A DNA stretch of 64,000 nt from the NCBI RefSeq assembly GCF_002575655.3, contig NC_053040.3:149545148-149609147 (forward strand), given 5' to 3'. The position numbers and the translations under genes were made by a program. This DNA is from Aegilops tauschii subsp. strangulata. Its lineage: Eukaryota; Streptophyta; Magnoliopsida; Poales; Poaceae. A model generated the notes under the pieces. That model saw only the letters and a program-made list of their open reading frames with translations. It did no database searches and was not told the DNA's origin. Below, piece by piece: positions 42,540 to 53,224 of the stretch. Each line of letters begins with the position of its first letter. Within the stretch, counting starts at the first letter, position 1.

Positions 42540-43580
42540 GTTGAAAGATGTTAGTAGCAATGATGTGGACTAGCTCCGTGATCTGAGGATTGTCCTCATT
42601 GCTGCACAGAAGAATTATGTCCTTGATGCACTGCTAGGTGACGGACCTATTGCAGGAGCAGATGCAGACATTATGAACGTTTAGCAAAGCTCGTTATGAT
42701 GACTACTTGATATTTTAGTGCCCCATGCTTTACGGCTTAGAACCGGGACTTCAAAAATGTTTTGAACGCCACGGAACATATAAGATATTCCAAGAGTTGA
42801 AATTTGTATTTCAGACTCATGCCTGAGTCAAGAGGTATGAGACCTCTGACAAATATTTTTCCTACAAGATGGAGGAGAATAGCTCAACCAGTGAACATGT
42901 GCTCAGAATGTCTGAATACTACAATCGCTTGAATCAAGTGGGAGTTAATCTTCCAGATAAAATAGTGATTGACAGAGTTCTCTAGTCACTATCACCAAGT
43001 TACTGGAACTTCGTGATGAACTATAATATGCAAGGGATGACGAAAACGATTCCCGAGCTCTTCGTGATGCTGAAATTGACGAAGGTAGAAATCAAGAAAA
43101 GCATCAAATGTTGATGGTTGACAAGACCACTAGTTTCAAGTAAAAGGGCAAGGGAAAGAAAAGGAACTTCAAGTAGAATGGCAAGCAAGTTGCCACTCCC
43201 ATGAAGAAGCCCAAAGCTAGACCCAAGCCTGAAACTGAGTGCTTCTACCGTGAAGGAAATGGTCACTGGAAGCGGAACTGCCCCATCTACCGTGAAGGAA
43301 ATGGTCACTGGAAGCGGAACTGCCCCAAATACTTGGCGGATAAGAAGGATGGCAAAGTGAACAAAAGTATATATGATATACATGTTATTGATGTGTACTT
43401 TACTAGTGTTCATAGTAGCCCCTGGGTATTTGATATTGGTTCAGTTGCTATGATTATTAACTCGAAACAGGAGTTACAAAATGAACAAAGACTAGTTGAG
43501 GGCAAGGTGACGATGTGTGTTGGAAGTGATTACAAGGTTGATAAGATCACCATCGCACACTCCCTTTACCTTCCGGATTA
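42540..43580 (+). pseudogene. copia gag remnant
   Basis: Gag-like sequence is recognisable across several frames: VLDALLGDG near 42615, the central helical part from 42780, and a C-terminal zinc knuckle region (43231-43340). An in-frame TAG occurs near 42570 and more at 42985 and 43142. The first zinc knuckle copy reads CFYREGNGHWKRNC, with Arg in place of the second Cys, and is tandemly duplicated. The protease-like region near 43420 (WVFDIGSVA) replaces the expected D-S/T-G with D-I-G. All this indicates a long-dead copy. Confidence 0.75.
43245..43328 (+). repeat. 42-bp in-frame tandem duplication of the copia zinc knuckle
   Basis: Copies at 43245-43286 and 43287-43328 (start CTACCGTGAAGGAAATGG) duplicate 14 codons covering EGNGHWKRNCP. 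The frame is kept. The homologous knuckle in the minus-strand copia at about 56517 is single and has both cysteines. Confidence 0.95.
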
Positions 43581-43598
43581 GTGTTGAACCTAAAATAA

Positions 43599-44575
43599 AT
43601 GTTATTTTGTGTTTGCGTTGAGCATAATATGATTGGATCATGTTTATTGCAATACGATTATTCATTTAAGTCAAAGAATAATTGTTACTCTGTTTACATG
43701 AATACAACCTTCTGTGGTCATACACCCAAGGTGAATGGTTTATTGAATCTCGATCGTAGTGATACACATATTCATAATATTGAGGCCAAAAGATGCAAAG
43801 TTGATAATGACAGTGCAACATATTTGTGGAACTGCCGTTTAGGTCATATTGGTGTAAAGCGCATGAGGAAACTCCATGCTGATGGGATTTGGGAATCACT
43901 TCATTATGAATCACTTGATGCTTGCGAACCATGCCTCATGGGCAAGATGACTAAGATTCCGTTATCCGGAACAATGGAGTGAGCAACTGACTTATTGGAA
44001 ATAATACATACTGATGTATACGATCCGATGAGTGTTGAGGCTTGCGGCGGGTATCGTTATTTTCTGACCTACATAGATGATTTGAGTAGAGATGGGTATA
44101 TCTACTTGATGAAACATAAGTCTGAAACATTTGAAAAGTTCAAAGAATTTCAGAGTGAAGTGGAAAATCATCGTAACAAGAAAATAAAGTTTCTACATAT
44201 GATCGCAGAGACGAATATTTGAGTTACGAGTTTGGTCTTCATTTGAAACAATGTGGAATAGTTTCGCAACTCACGCCACCTGGAGCACCACAGCGTAATG
44301 GTGTGTCCGAACGTCATAACCGTGCTTTATTAGATATGGTGCGATTTATAATGTCTCTTGCCGATTTACCACTATCGTTTTGGGGTTATGCATTAGAGAC
44401 AGCTGCATTGATGTTAAATAGGGCACCATCTAAATCCGTTGAGACGACACCATATGAACTGTGGTTTGGCAAGAAACCCAAACTGTCATTTCTTAAAGTT
44501 TGGGGCGGCGATGCTTATGTGAAAAAGTTTCAACCTGATAAGCTCGAACCCAATCGGAGAAATGTGTCTTCATAG
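43599..44575 (+). pseudogene. copia integrase remnant
   Basis: The GAG-pre-integrase/HHCC region (CRLGHIGVKRM ... CEPCLMGKM, 43830-43950) is followed by a TGA at 43980, the first catalytic Asp region (IIHTDVYDP, 44000), the second (LTYIDDLSR, 44065), and after a frameshift near 44215 the third catalytic residue (RNGVSERHNRALLDM, 44297). Integrase would insert the DNA copy into the genome. CGP-to-YDP at the first motif and the stop and frameshift make it inactive. Confidence 0.85.
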
Positions 44576-46150
44576 AATACCCAAAGGAAACTATTGGGTA
44601 CACCTTCTATCACAGATCCGAAGGCAAGATCTTTTTTGCTAAAAATGGATCCTTTCTAGAGAAGGAGTTTCTCTCGAAAGAAGTGAGTGGGAGGAAAGTA
44701 GAACCTGATGAGGTTATTGTACCTTCTCTCGAATTGGAAAGTAGCTCATCACTGAAATCAGTTCTAGTGATGCCTACACCAATCAGTGAGGAAGTTAATG
44801 ATGATGATCATGAAATTTCAGATCAAGTTACTACCGACCATCGTAGGTCAACCAGAGTATGTTCCGCACTAGAGTGGTACGGCAATCCTGTTCTGGAAGT
44901 CATGTTACTAGAACATGACGAACCTGCGAACTATGAGGAAGCGATGATGAGCCCAGATTCCGCGAAATGACTTGAGGCCATAAAATTTGAGATGGGATCC
45001 ATGTATGAGAACAAAGTGTGGACTTTGGTTGACTTGCCCGATGATCGGCAAGCCATTGAGAATAAATGGATCTTCAAGAGGAAGATGGACGCTGTCGCGA
45101 AAGGTTTTCGACAAGTTCAAGCTGTTGACTACGATGAGATTTTCTCACTCGTAGCGATGCTTAAGTCTGTCCGAATCATGTTAGCAATTGCCACATTTTA
45201 TGAAATCTGGCAAATGGATGTCAAAACTGTATTCCTTAATGTATTTCTTAAAGAAGAGTTGTATATGATGCAACAATAAGGTTTTGTCAATCCTAAAGGT
45301 GCTAACAAAGTGTGCAAGCTCCAGCGATCCATTTATGGACTGGTGCAAGCATCTTGGAGTTGGAATATACGCTTTGATAGTGTGACCAAAGCATATGGTT
45401 TTATACAGACTTTTTGAGAAGCCTGTATTTACAAGAAAGTGAGTGGGAGCACTACAACATTTCTGATAAGTATATGTGAATGACATATTGTTGATTGGAA
45501 ATAATGTAGAATTTTTGTGGAAAGCATAAAGGAGTATTTGAAAGGAGTTTTTCAAAGAAAGAGCTCGGTGAAGCTGGTTACATATTAAGCATCAAGATCT
45601 ATAGAGATAGAACAAGACGCTTGATAAGTTTTTTTTCAATGAGTTCATACCTTGACAAAATTTTGAAGTAGTTCAAAATGGAACAGTCAAAGGAGTTCTT
45701 GTCTGTGTTACAAGGTATGAAGTTGAGTAAAGACTCAAAACCCGACCACGACAGAAAATAGAAAGAGAATGAAAATTCATTCCCTATTCCTCAGTCATAG
45801 GTTCTATGAAGTATGCTATGCTGTGTACCAAACCTACTGTGAACCTCACCATGAGTTTGGCAAGAGGGTACAATAGTGATCCAGGAGTGGATCACTGGAC
45901 AGCGGTCAAAATTATCCTTAGTGGAATAAGGAGATATTTCTTGGTTATGGAGGTGATAAAGAGTTTGTCGCAAAGAGTTACGCCGATGCAAGCTTTGACA
46001 CTGATCCGGATGACTCTAAGTCTCAATCTGGATACATATTGAAAGTGGGAGCAATTAGCTAGAGTAGCACCATGGAGAGCATTGTAGACATAGAAATTTG
46101 CAAAATACATACGGCTCTGAATATGACAGAACCATTGACTAAGCTTCTTT
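44576..46150 (+). pseudogene. copia reverse transcriptase/RNase H remnant
   Basis: The linker between integrase and reverse transcriptase (44683-44970) is followed by reverse transcriptase blocks ENKWIFKRK (45058), QMDVKTVFLNVFLKEELYMM (45213) and VCKLQRSIYGLVQASWSW (45313). In-frame stops occur at 45277, 45415 and 45477. The YVDD site region near 45470-45490 is frameshifted (YVNDI-like), and RNase H sequence is only traceable in pieces (for example 45806-46000). Clearly inactive. Confidence 0.8.
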
Positions 46151-46350
46151 CATAAGCAAAACATGATCACAGCTTAGTACTCTTTGGGTGTTAATCACAT
46201 AGCCATGTGAACTAAATTATTGATTCTAGTCAAACCCTTTGGGTATTGGTCACATGACGATGTGAACTATAGAGTGTTAAATCACATGACGATGTGAACT
46301 ATTGGTGTTAAATCACATGGCGATGTGAACTAGATTATTGACTCTAGTGC

Positions 46351-46361
46351 AAGTGGGAGAC
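46351..46361 (+). other. polypurine tract of the copia element
   Basis: AAGTGGGAGAC directly before the 3' LTR start at 46362; it matches the usual copia polypurine tract. Confidence 0.7.
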
Positions 46362-48095
46362 TGAAGGAAATATGCCCTAGAGGCAATAATAAAGTTATTA
46401 TTTATATTTCCTTATATCATGATAAATGTTTATTATTCATGCTAGAATTGTATTAACCAAAAACTTAGTACATGTGTGTATACATAGACAAACAGAGTGC
46501 CCATAGTATGCCTCTACTTGACTAGCTCGTTAATCAAGGATGGTTAAGTTTCCTGACCATACACATGTGTTGTCATTTGATGAACGAGATCACATCATTA
46601 GAGAATGATGTGATGGACAAGACCCATCCATTAGCTTAGCATAAATGATCGTTTAGTTTTATTGCTATTGCTTTCATCATGACTTATACATGTTCCTCTG
46701 ACTATGAGATTATGCAACTCCCGACTACCGGAGGAACACCTTGTGTGCTATCAAACGTCACAACGTAACTGGGTGATTATAAAGATGCTCTACAGGTGTC
46801 TCCGATGGTGTTTGTTGAGTTGGCATAGATCAAGATTAGGATTTGTCACTCTGTGTATCGGAAAGGTATCTCTGGGCCCTCTCGGTAATGCACATCACTA
46901 TAAGCCTTGCAAGCAATATGACTAATGAGTTAGTTGCGGGATGATGCCTTACGGAACGAGTAAAGGGACTTGCCGGTAACGAGATTGAATTAGGTATGGT
47001 GATACCGACGATCGAATCTCGGGAAGTAACATACCGATGACAAAGGGAAAAATGTATGTTGTTATGCGGTTTGACCGATAAAGATCTTCGTAGAATATGT
47101 GGGAACCAATATGAGCATCCAGGTTCCGCTATTGGTTATTAACCGGAGATGAGTCTCGGTCATGTCTACATAGTTCTCAAACCCGTAGGGTCCGCACGCT
47201 TAACGTTCGATGACAATCGGTATTATGAGTTTATGTGTTTTGATGTACTGAAGGTAGTTAGGAGTCCCGAATGTGATCACGGACATGACAAGGAGTCTCG
47301 AAATGGTCGAGACATAAAGATCGATATATTGGAAGGCTATGTTTGGAGACCGGAATGGTTCCGGATGAGTTCGGGCATTTTCTGGAGTACCGGGAGGTTA
47401 CCGGAACCCCCGGGGAGTCAATGGGCCTTATTGGGCCTTAGTGGGAAAGAGAGGAGGAGGAGGCCAGGTGGAGGGCGCGCCCCCCAAGCCCAATCCGAAT
47501 TGGGGTGGGGGGCGGCCCCCCTTTTCCTTCTCTCCTTCTCCCTCTTCCTTCTTCTCCCACTCCAACTAGGGAACGGGGGGGGGGGGACCTACTCCTACTG
47601 GGAGTAGGACTCCCCCTTGGGCGCGCCATAGAGAGGGCCGACCCTCCCCTCCTCCACTCCTTTATATACGGGGGAGGGGGGCACCCCATAGAAATACAAG
47701 TTGACAGTTGTCTTAGCCGTGTGCGGTGCCCCATTCCACAGATTTCCACCTCAGTCATATTGTTGTAGTGCTTAGGCGAAGCCCTGCGTCGGTAACTTCA
47801 TCATCACCGTCATCACGCCGTCGTGCTGATGAAACTCTCCCTCAGCCTCAGCTGGATCAAGAGTACGAGGGACGTCACTGAGCTAAACGTGTGCAGATCG
47901 CGGAGGTGTCGTGCGTTCGATACTTGATCGGTTGGATCGCGAAGACGTTCGACTACATCAACCGCGTTACATAACGCTTCCGCTTTCTGTCTACAAAGGT
48001 ACGTGGACACAGTCTCCCCGCTCGTTGCTATGCATCACCTAGATGGATCTTGAGTGTGCGTAGGATTTTTTTTGAAATTACGGCGTTCCCCAACA
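46362..48095 (+). repeat. 3' LTR of the copia element
   Basis: 1734 bp, with TATATAC near 47661. It contains a G13 homopolymer near 47575-47587 that the 5' LTR lacks. Frames on either strand within the LTR are not genes. Confidence 0.92.
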
Positions 48096-49286
48096 ACCGC
48101 CCCATCCACGACCTCTACGAAGACTGGCTGGACCGCATCGCCGAGCTCGTCAGCACCGCTGGGGGCTCTCCCACACCGTCTCTCTTGCTTCCTCGTCCAC
48201 CTCCTGCTACGGGCGACGTAGCCCATGGAGCACCTCCACCACCTCTGCATCAAGACGTCACCCTCGCACCAAGACGCGCGGCCCCGCGGCGCGACGCACC
48301 GCGCAGGGCGCCCGCGCGTGAAGAAGGAAGCTGCCAAGAAATACCGCGGCCGCAAGAAGACGCTCCTACACTCCCAGCACCACCACGTCAAGACCGCGCG
48401 CCGCCCGCGGTGGCGGCGCGTGGGTACCAAGACCAGGCTCCACTCCCACGACGGGCTCCAGTGACTACAACAGGCTATCGTGCCTTCACTCCCGAGCTGC
48501 GCAATGTCGTCTGGCCCGGCAAGTTCAAGCCCGACCTGCCTCCGCGCTACGACAGCACACCTGACCCCGCTGAGTTCCTGCAGCTTTACGAGCTGAGCAT
48601 CGAGGCAGCCAACGGCGATGAGAAAGTCATGGTGAGCTGGTTTCCCATGGCCCTCAAAGATGGTGCGCGCTCGTGTCTCCTGAACTTGCCCGCGGGATCG
48701 ATCTCCTCCTGGGGCGAGATGCGTGAGCGTTTCGTCGCCAACTTCCAGGGCACTCGCGACCGCCCGCCTGCCGCTGGTGACCTGCGGCGCATCAAGCAGC
48801 AGCGGGGGGGGGGGGGGGACCCTATAGAAGTACATCCAACGCTTCAACAGCGTTCGCCTCAAGATCCCCAAGGTAACGGACGAGGCCATCATCTCAGCAT
48901 TCTCTGATGGCGTCCGTGATGTCAAGATTAAGGAGGAGCTCACCATCCACGAGGACCTATGCACGGCTCTGGAGATGTTCAACATGGCGACCAAGTGCGC
49001 GAGAGCTGAGGAGGGGCGCCTCTCCCTCCTCGAGCTTCCAGCTGCCGACCCAGAAGACAAGAAGGCCAAGACCAAGGATGTGAAGCGCAAGGGAGCGGTC
49101 GTGCTCGCGGCTGAGCCTGAGGTGAAGCGCGGCTGCAACCACCCGGAGTCGTCCAAGAGCAGCCGTCCATTCTACGCCTTCCACAATGTACACAGCCACA
49201 ACACCAACGAATGTCAGGAACTCAGGGCCATGCGTGATGGGCGCTTCGGTCGACGCCCCGAGCGCAACAACCGGGGCTACGGCTGA
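48096..49286 (+). pseudogene. Tat-type gag, main part, after the copia insertion
   Basis: The frame resumes with RPIHDLYEDWLDRIAELV and contains a Pro/Arg/Ala-rich linker and the gag domain (FTPELRNVVWPGKFKPDLP near 48486; SISSWGEMRERFVANF near 48699). A run of 15 G at 48804-48818 disrupts the frame. The downstream part (48900-49286) continues LEMFNMATKCARAEEG and a zinc-knuckle-like region with FYAFHNVHSHNTNECQEL. The domain plan parallels the older element at 744-1620. Gag is broken by the homopolymer and by the copia insertion. Confidence 0.8.
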
Positions 49287-49339
49287 GGTGGAACGACGAC
49301 CATCACCAGGACGAGGGGGCTGGGGGCTTCCAGGAGCCG

Positions 49340-49936
49340 CGCGCCATCGCCTGCATCTTGGGTGGCGCTCAGGCCCCAGCCTCCCAGCGCATCTTCAAGA
49401 AGTTTGCGCGTGAGGTGAACGCGGCTCTCCCCAGGCTCGAGGCCACGCGCCCGCTCAGGTGGTCCAAGTGCACCATTACCTTCAGCTCATCCGACCAGCT
49501 CAAGTGCGTGGCAACTGCCGGCGCCCTCCCGATGCTCTGGTCGCCCATCATCAGCAACGTCCTCGTCAGCAAGACCCTCATCGACGGCGGCGCAGGGCTC
49601 AATGTCCTTTCCGTCGAAACATTCGACCGTCTCCAAGTGCCATATGATCAGCTGCAGCCGACCAAGCCCTTTTCAGGAGTGACCAACGGCTCCACCACCC
49701 CGATCGGGCAAATCCGCCTCCCTGTCACCTCAGGCAAGCGTGACAACTACCGCACCGAGCTCATCGACTTCGACGTCGCCCACATCCGCCTGCCGTACAA
49801 TGACATTCTTGGGTATCTAGCCCTGGCCAAAGTTTATGGCAGTGACTCATCACGGCCACAACGTCCTCAAGATGCTAGGGAGCTTCAGCATCATCATGGT
49901 CGCCTGCGAGGAAAAGGACGCGGTGTGCTCTCTTGA
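49340..49936 (+). pseudogene. Tat-type aspartic protease
   Basis: An open frame has LIDGGAGLNVLS (Asp at about 49582) and LPYNDILGYLALAKV (about 49791), the two protease landmarks. ILGY replaces the usual ILGR. The reading then shifts to another frame (49836-50180) with MAVTHHGHNVLKML. This is the second DGGAG protease in the window, in a different gypsy family from 1890-2333. Confidence 0.75.
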
Positions 49937-50188
49937 GCGGGCCTACCAGGCTGCAGCGACCGAAGACCCAGATAATGAAGGCACTGTCTACCCTCCTGAG
50001 GCTGTCCCCAAGAAGAAGAAGCAGTTGCTCTGCCAAGGGCCTCAGGAGAGCGGTGTCTCCAGCGGCACCACCCCAGGACCTACGTCCCACGGATGGGGCA
50101 CCTCCCTCCCTCGCATAGGAAGGCGCGCCCGGCGCCCTCCTCAGGCTGGGCTCGGGAGCTCTCTTCTGGAGGGCCTCTGACCTAGCCC

Positions 50189-50667
50189 ATGTCACGAGGG
50201 AGGCGCTCGGGCACCACGTGGAGGCATGCTTCACCGCACACTTCCCTCAAGAGGGAACAAGGCGTGGAGTGCCTGGTGCTCAGGAGTTCATCACCAAGGC
50301 GACCGAGGAGCTCCAAGAGGCGAAAACCATGCGTGGCGACCACCGCCCACCATCTGGCGCAGCCCCGCGTCCTGGCGAGGACGACGAGTTGCGCGTCTGC
50401 GTCGACATCCCAGGACTCAACAGGGCAGCATCTCAGGAGCGTTTCTGGCTTTCACGCGTTGGTCGGTGCGAGGGTCCACCTCACAGCTATGTTCGCATGC
50501 CATTCGGCTTGCCGAACATGGCTGTCACCTTCCAGCGCCACTTGCGAAGCATTCTGGCGGCTCAGGAGGCCAGGCATCACGCTGTCCTGGCAGAGATGGC
50601 GACGATTCTTCATGAGCCGCCCGGGCCCCCGAAGCCTCCTGAGGCTCAGGACCCAGGCGACTCGTGA
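50189..50667 (+). pseudogene. internally deleted gypsy reverse transcriptase
   Basis: A short reading retains the block VCVDIPGLNRA (about 50396), then jumps to SYVRMPFGLPNMAVTFQRHL (about 50487). The segment with the first catalytic Asp (the FLDAYSGYHQI region) is missing, and nothing like YVDD follows. No RNase H or integrase is present before the stop at 50665. The element could not reverse transcribe itself. The remainder of pol was deleted. Confidence 0.7.
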
Positions 50668-51942
50668 GGAGCAACCCCTTCAGCATGCGTCTTTAGCCAC
50701 GTCAACACCTCTCCAGCAACGGTACCAGGTGACTCTTTCTGGTTCATTTAGTTGGGGGCGCCCCTCGGACAGCATTATCCCCAAGTCGCACGGGCCTGTC
50801 CCTGCAGCGTGTATCCTTTTGCATCTTTAGCTTACTCTATTGGAGGCGCCCCTCGGGCTGCATCATCCCCAGGCCGCATGGGTCCGTCCCTGTGGCATGT
50901 ATCGTCCTTGCATTTATCTAAACTAGCTTGCCTCATTGCATGAGTTACCTTATGATTATCACCTGCTTGTTTGTTGCCCTTCGCGGCCACCCGCGTTGCT
51001 GACCGGCCTCCTGCTCATCCCACAATGGGGGCTACACATGCTGGCACGACGCTTGTGCTCGGGTCCGTCCCTGCAACGCTGACAAACCTGAGTGGTCGAG
51101 CTCTGGCTCGCAGCACGCCCCCACGCACGTCACCTCACCAAACCCTCAGTGCCTTCATCCTCTTGCGGAAAGACCAGCGGCAGGGCAGCAAGCGCGATTA
51201 CAAGATGTATTCTCCCCTCACACTAACCTGCAGGAATCTCCGGAGCCTAACTATGGGTGGCCCCGCCAGCTCCTTCCTTTTCTCATGCAATTCGCTTGCG
51301 TGTTAAAGGGGGAGCTCCTAAGCATCGCGTCTCAGGAGCTCTTACTGACTCTCCAGCCTTCACCCCCTGGGCTTGACCACGACATCGCGACCTGGCATAC
51401 CAGCGGCGGCTGAGCTTCGCTCAAGGGTCGGGACCCGAGGACGCAGAGCACTTAGAAGAACGTGAAAAGGGGGGGCTGGCGCGGGCCTAACCTAGCCGTA
51501 CCACCATCGCTGACGCGCAAATCGGGCGCTGCACAAGGAATCGCCTCAGGCTCGCTAAGATAAGTCGCGCATTCAAGTTAGCCCAGCGTTGTGACTCAGG
51601 ATTTTCGACTCTTGCAGCCTTGCTCCGGCAATGCCGCCTTCCTTTTCTGCCTTCAGGGAGCTGCTTGCACGCTAAAGGGGACCTCTTGAGCATCGCGCCT
51701 CAGGAGCTCTTACCGGACCTCGGGCCGCTCACCTCCTGGCCTTGACCACGACATCGCGACCTGGCATACCAGCGACGGCAGAAGCCTGCCTGGGGATTGG
51801 GACCTGTCAGTGTAGAGCGCTAAGCTACCACAAGGACGAAAAGGGGGGACAATGCCGAAGCAAGACACGCAGCCGCGAACATCATAATGGGAATAATATC
51901 GGTGCAAAAGCACTACAGATTCTTTACACACCCCCACGGGGT
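50668..51942 (+). other. gypsy 3' region with direct repeats, no gene
   Basis: No supported coding sequence. GGGCGCCCCTCGG-type blocks repeat at about 50757 and 50848 (91 bp apart). A segment containing CAGGAGCTCTTAC and GACCACGACATCGCGACCTG repeats at about 51333 and 51701 (368 bp apart). This may be an expanded untranslated region between the pol remnant and the antisense gene. Confidence 0.6.
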
Positions 51943-52878
51943 TCATATTGATTCCTCACAGGGAACAAAAGAAGAAGCTTTCCAGGGGTCATATCTACAG
52001 ACGTCGCCGCCGACGCCATCATCAACAATGGGCCACACAGGGCGGACACCAACCCCATCCAGATCACCAATGACGACGAGCAGATGCCATCGCTGCACTA
52101 CGGGCATGGCGGGAGCTTGGGGGCACATAGCTGTCGTCGCTCGTCTCCAGAGTCTCGTCAAGCTCAGGAGAGTCGTTGGACTCCCAGGAGCCATCGCTGC
52201 TGCTGGAGGAACTGTTGGCAGGGCCGGGGCGGGCTCGACGCCCGCTGCAGCGCCATCCTGGCGCCCCCCTCCAGGGCAGCACTCCAGGCGGCGGCCTTCC
52301 TCGTAGAAGACCTTGAAGAACATCGTGGAGGCGCCGTCGTACTCGAAGTGGATGGGGAGGGCCCCCTCCATGCGGCAAGCACGGGCGACCTTGCCCCATC
52401 CACGGGTCATGAAGATCTTGCCCGGGGAGACGACCTCGACCTCCGCTCCCGTTGCCGGGGTGCTGCACTCGGCATGCTGCAACCACAGCTCGAGCAGCCC
52501 TCTCGGCGGCATCTCTTTGGCGAAGAACTGCGGGAATCTGATCCACGTGCGCGGTGGCATCGCCGCCCACACCACGAGCTCGCGCGAGGAGCCCCTGGCA
52601 TGAGTTCATGGGCCAGCGGCACGTGCCACCACAGCCTGGCCACCACGGCCATGGTGCAAGCGGTGCAGGGCGCTGCCTCCTCCTCCGGAGCCTTGTGCTT
52701 GGGCGTACAAGGGCATCGGGTACCCAGGAGGAGGCCGCTCGTACCAAGGCCTCGTCACCTCCTGCCTCACGACGACGTCGCGGGAGCGGACCAACCTCTT
52801 CTTCGGCGGAAGTGGCCCCTGCTCTTCGATGGGGGCTTTCCCTTTCTCAGCGGCGGAGAATCTCCTTATCGGCGCCAT
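51943..52878 (-). pseudogene. antisense gene with B3-like DNA-binding domain inside a gypsy retrotransposon
   Basis: On the minus strand ATG at 52878 opens MAPIRRFSAAEKGKAP, with a basic PPKKRLVRSR segment that may be a nuclear signal and a Pro/Tyr-rich stretch. A TGA at 52606-52608 interrupts the frame. The same frame then carries a B3-like domain (about 52542-52290): WIRFPQFFAKEM, then VEVVSPGKIFMTRGWGKVA, ALPIHFEYDG and MFFKVFYEEG. This matches the B3 order of basic first strand, GW-x-x-V/F turn, and final F-x-V-x-F strand. A short alternative frame between about 52650 and 52590 bridges the stop, so indels may explain it. After about 52250 another frame gives an acidic Ser/Asp/Glu tail ending at 52064. 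Intact length would be about 270-310 residues. Domain assignment is by eye. Confidence 0.6.
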
Positions 52879-52973
52879 AAGTGTCACGGCAAGACGGAGA
52901 GACGAGGAGGAAGAAGAAGAAGAAGCAGGCGGCGTGGAGAAGGAGATGAGCAATGGGGGCTCTGCCCCCCTCC

Positions 52974-52980
52974 ATTTATA
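52974..52980 (-). promoter_or_regulatory. TATA box of the antisense B3-like gene
   Basis: TATAAAT on the minus strand lies 96 bp upstream of the ATG at 52878. A CTTCTTCTTCTTCTTCCTCC leader sits between them, as in many grass 5' leaders. It lies within the retrotransposon and faces opposite to LTR transcription. Confidence 0.6.
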
Positions 52981-53224
52981 GCCAGAAGGAGGCCAACGGC
53001 CGGCCTCCACGATCGCAGGTAATGATGGTTTCCTTCTGCATGCAGCAGGGTCTCGTCAAGTCGAGCGGTTGCCGAGGCCGCATGGGGAAGCGAAGGCGCC
53101 CGCATCCCACCAATCGCCACGCGTCAATGAAGGCCGCAGGTGGTTGGGGCCTGCGGCGCTTCGCACTTGCCCTTTGGCTTCGCCTCGAAGCCAAGTTAGA
53201 GCGCGCCTTGGTCCCGGGGGCTAT
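52981..53224. other. gypsy 3' untranslated region before the right LTR
   Basis: No gene seen. It probably contains the upstream promoter region of the antisense gene. It ends GGTCCCGGGGGCTAT directly before the LTR, a weak polypurine tract. Confidence 0.5.

Larger units (their letters stand above)
31469..48095 (+). mobile_element. BARE/WIS/Angela-type copia element, decayed, with nested CACTA
   Basis: LTRs lie at 31469-33191 and 46362-48095, both beginning TGAAGGAAATATG and ending CCCCAACA. Flanking duplications are ACCAC (31464-31468) and ACCGC (48096-48100), one base different. The primer-binding site at 33193 and the polypurine tract at 46351 are in place. Gag, integrase and reverse transcriptase fragments follow in copia order at 42540-46150. 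Many stops and frameshifts are present. A CACTA element of 8 kb (33557-41615) sits in the untranslated leader. The element lies within the gag of the Tat-type gypsy copy. Confidence 0.9.

Noticed and set aside
48035..49156. 373-codon minus-strand frame
   Set aside because: It is the antisense of the Tat-type gag in GC-rich DNA, which favours long shadow frames; no domain is seen.
52084..53022. 312-codon plus-strand frame
   Set aside because: It is the shadow of the antisense B3-like gene, with Arg/His/Ser-rich composition and no domain.
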